From contig JBMHCC010000003.1 in assembly GCA_049890115.1 (NCBI GenBank), positions 1 to 6,713 of the forward strand: DNA of 6,713 bases, given 5' to 3'. The notes under the pieces are model-generated. The model saw nothing but the letters and a program-made list of their open reading frames with translations. It was not told where the DNA came from and did not search any database. The stretch comes from UBA685 sp049890115. GTDB lineage: Bacteria > Pseudomonadota > Alphaproteobacteria > Puniceispirillales > Puniceispirillaceae. Numbering within the stretch: position 1 is the first letter of the stretch; every line of letters starts with the position of its first letter. Of this stretch, positions 5,138 to 6,713 are shown one piece after another. A program made the position numbers and the translations under genes.

Positions 5138-5515
5138 ATGCAAACGCTGCGAAATCGTCATGAATTTATCACCTTGCGCGATAAGGGGCTGAAACAGGTC
5201 ACGCCTGTCTTCATCTTACAAGCTTTTGCCCGTGGTGATAATGAGGCGCCGCGCTATGGTCTGACAGCATCGAAAAAGACAGGTAACGCTGTGCGCCGAA
5301 ACAGAGCAAGACGGCGTATGCGTGCGCTTATTCGTCATTGTCTTGCCGAGCAGGCACAGACAGGGTGGGATTATGGCCTAATAGCTAGATATGATATGGC
5401 TGATGTCGCTTTTGATGAGGCGGTAGCCTTGCTGAATAAGGCTATCGTTAAAATTCATAGCAAAGCTGTGTCAAAAAACACGGCTAAGCGTGATATATCA
5501 TCGAAAGGCCTGTGA
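5138..5515 (+). CDS. rnpA: Ribonuclease P protein component
   Basis: This 125-aa basic protein partners the catalytic RNA of RNase P in 5' maturation of tRNAs. The family signature is clear: an N-terminal L-R-N-R-H-E-F segment, R39-Y-G-L-T-A-S-K-K-T-G-N-A-V-R-R-N-R-A-R-R-R-M-R (the RNR box, about 46-62) and a C-terminal helix. ATG 5138 fits the family start, and GGA (5129-5131) lies 6 bases upstream. A TTG at 5132 in the same frame would add only two residues. The last about 18 residues (S-K-A-V-S-K-N onward) are a lysine-rich tail beyond the core. The stop overlaps the yidD start (TGATG). Confidence 0.95.
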   Translation: MQTLRNRHEFITLRDKGLKQVTPVFILQAFARGDNEAPRYGLTASKKTGNAVRRNRARRRMRALIRHCLAEQAQTGWDYGLIARYDMADVAFDEAVALLNKAIVKIHSKAVSKNTAKRDISSKGL

Positions 5516-5796
5516 TGAAAATGATGAAATTATTCATTCTCTATCCGCTATTGGGCATCATTCGTGCCTATCAGCTATTCTTATCACCCTTATTAGGCGT
5601 GAATTGCCGGTTTCAACCAAGCTGTTCTCACTATGCGATAGAGGCATTGAACAAATTTGGACCATTGCGTGGTAGCGCATTAACGTTTAAACGTATTGTG
5701 CGTTGTCACCCATGGGGCGGAAGCGGTTATGATCCGGTCCCGCCAACTGATGATAAGGCTGCTGTGGCAGATAAGAAGCAGACAGCACAGAAATAA
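5515..5796 (+). CDS. yidD: Membrane protein insertion efficiency factor YidD
   Basis: This 93-aa inner-membrane-associated protein assists YidC and Sec in inserting membrane proteins. It has a hydrophobic N-terminal helix (about 6-27), then the family core C31-R-F-Q-P-S-C37-S-H-Y-A and R63-C64-H-P-W-G-G-S-G-Y-D-P-V-P, with the three conserved cysteines present. The common H-G after the second helix is replaced by F-G (48-49). The C-terminus is a charged A/K/D-rich tail. ATG 5515 overlaps the rnpA stop (TGATG), with AAAGG at 5504-5508. A GTG at 5512 is an alternative start one codon earlier. It is evidently translationally coupled to rnpA. Confidence 0.95.
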   Translation: MKMMKLFILYPLLGIIRAYQLFLSPLLGVNCRFQPSCSHYAIEALNKFGPLRGSALTFKRIVRCHPWGGSGYDPVPPTDDKAAVADKKQTAQK

Positions 5797-5816
5797 TTGA
5801 TAATGGTCAAAGAGCT

Positions 5817-6713
5817 ATGAATCCTGATACCAAAAACCTGATTGCCGCTGCCAGCTTGTCAATGCTGGTTCTGATTGGCTGGCAGATGTATTTCGTTGAG
5901 CCTGAATTAGAGGCACAACGTGATGCCTATAATGAAGCACAGACCAATGCTGAATTGCCAAATGCAAGCAGCACTGCCGCACAGACAGATAAAACAGCGA
6001 TATTAGATGCGCCAGAGCGGCCAGCTGATGATGCAAGACGCATCATGATTGAAACACCGCTTTTATCAGGGTCACTGACCACGAAAGGGGCGCGTATTGA
6101 TGATTTGACGCTAACCACCTATCGTGAAACGCTAGATGATGATGCGGCAAATATCACATTATTGCGCAAAATCTCTGATAGCAGCCCCTATTTTGCTGAA
6201 TTTGGCTGGATCGCTGAAAATAGTGATCAGCCATTGCCAGATGCCAAGACCATTTGGCAAGCAGATGGGGATATGCTGACACCTGATAGCGATATCACAT
6301 TGCGGTGGGATAATGGTGCTGGGCTGACCTTCATCCGCACTTTGGGCATTGATGATAAATATATGATGACCATCTCTGATTCTGTCGCTAGCAATTCAGA
6401 TGATATCATAAGATTACTGCCTTATGGTCTTGTTCGGCGCTTTGGCACACCAGAAGTATCAGGCATTTATATTTTGCATGAAGGCCCTGTTGGTGTTGTT
6501 GATAAAACGCTGAAAGAACGCAGCTATGATGATGTGCAAGATGAGCGTGAGGATTTCACATCTGAAGAAGCTGGCGGCTGGATTGGCATCACAGATAAAT
6601 ATTGGCTGACAGCACTTATCCCACAACAAACAAGCCTCGCAAATTATTCGATGCGTGCTTTGGCTGGCCCTGAGATTCGGTATCAGACTGATTATTTGGG
6701 TGAGGCTATGGTG
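5817..6713 (+). CDS. yidC: Membrane protein insertase YidC (Oxa1 family), 3' end beyond window
   Basis: The first 299 codons of the insertase are present and open to the window edge. A membrane helix (about residues 7-27, N-L-I-A-A-A-S-L-S-M-L-V-L-I-G-W) precedes an acidic linker. The large periplasmic P1 domain of Gram-negative YidC follows, with I-E-T-P-L-L-S-G-S-L, G-A-R-I-D-D-L-T-L and, late, G-G-W-I-G-I-T-D-K-Y-W-L-T-A-L-I-P. The catalytic membrane region with the hydrophilic groove and its arginine is not in the window. ATG 5817 lies 20 bases after the yidD stop. A five-codon frame (ATG 5803 to TGA 5818-5820) overlaps its start and may couple translation. The Shine-Dalgarno is weak (AAAGAG, 5809-5814, close to the ATG). 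Confidence 0.95.
   Translation, partial: MNPDTKNLIAAASLSMLVLIGWQMYFVEPELEAQRDAYNEAQTNAELPNASSTAAQTDKTAILDAPERPADDARRIMIETPLLSGSLTTKGARIDDLTLTTYRETLDDDAANITLLRKISDSSPYFAEFGWIAENSDQPLPDAKTIWQADGDMLTPDSDITLRWDNGAGLTFIRTLGIDDKYMMTISDSVASNSDDIIRLLPYGLVRRFGTPEVSGIYILHEGPVGVVDKTLKERSYDDVQDEREDFTSEEAGGWIGITDKYWLTALIPQQTSLANYSMRALAGPEIRYQTDYLGEAMV

Noticed and set aside
5815..6409. Minus-strand open frames opposite yidC
   Set aside because: They are antisense to a clear YidC coding region with continuous family similarity.
1..6713. CRISPR array or other short tandem repeat array
   Set aside because: No regularly spaced repeats were seen. The only long repeat is the single pair of 47-bp inverted arms.

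Overview
The window looks like chromosomal DNA of an alphaproteobacterium of low to moderate GC. The order rpmH - rnpA - yidD - yidC on the right is a conserved bacterial cluster. Gpt beside a HAMP-type sensor histidine kinase, the tRNA-Arg(ACG) sequence and the protein signatures all fit that class. A marine lineage (SAR116-like) is a guess that the sequence alone cannot settle.

Layout. (1) Positions 1-2374 form a compact accessory module lying against the 3' end of a tRNA-Arg gene. It is bracketed by two perfect 47-bp inverted repeats (1-47 and 2328-2374). Inside are three genes. A 291-aa protein on the plus strand has a NucS-like (DUF91) PD-(D/E)XK nuclease domain at its C-terminus and an aromatic-rich N-terminal domain of unknown role. 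A 63-aa protein with two membrane segments follows 5 bases later. A full-length tyrosine recombinase runs on the minus strand toward them, its 3' end overlapping the small membrane gene. (2) Positions 2376-2452 hold tRNA-Arg(ACG), minus strand. (3) Positions 2641-3120 hold gpt (purine phosphoribosyltransferase). (4) Positions 3154-4491, minus strand, hold a histidine kinase whose reading frame is cut by one in-frame TAA at codon 47. The kinase core is intact. (5) Positions 4785-6713 hold rpmH, a terminator-like hairpin, rnpA, yidD (overlapping rnpA) and the 5' two thirds or so of a yidC gene that leaves the window.

How the parts relate. The right half is housekeeping: ribosomal protein L34, the RNase P protein and the membrane insertion factors YidD and YidC. 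The left half is the accessory region. The recombinase next to a tRNA marks it as an integrated element. Its apparent cargo is the nuclease plus the two-TM protein, which I read as a candidate small defence cassette (modification-sensing or stress-triggered nuclease with a membrane partner). That function is inferred, not shown. The inverted orientation of the flanking repeats is not what a normal tRNA-site integration gives (direct repeats). It points to an invertible segment, a pair of facing sites, or an assembly or amplification artefact.
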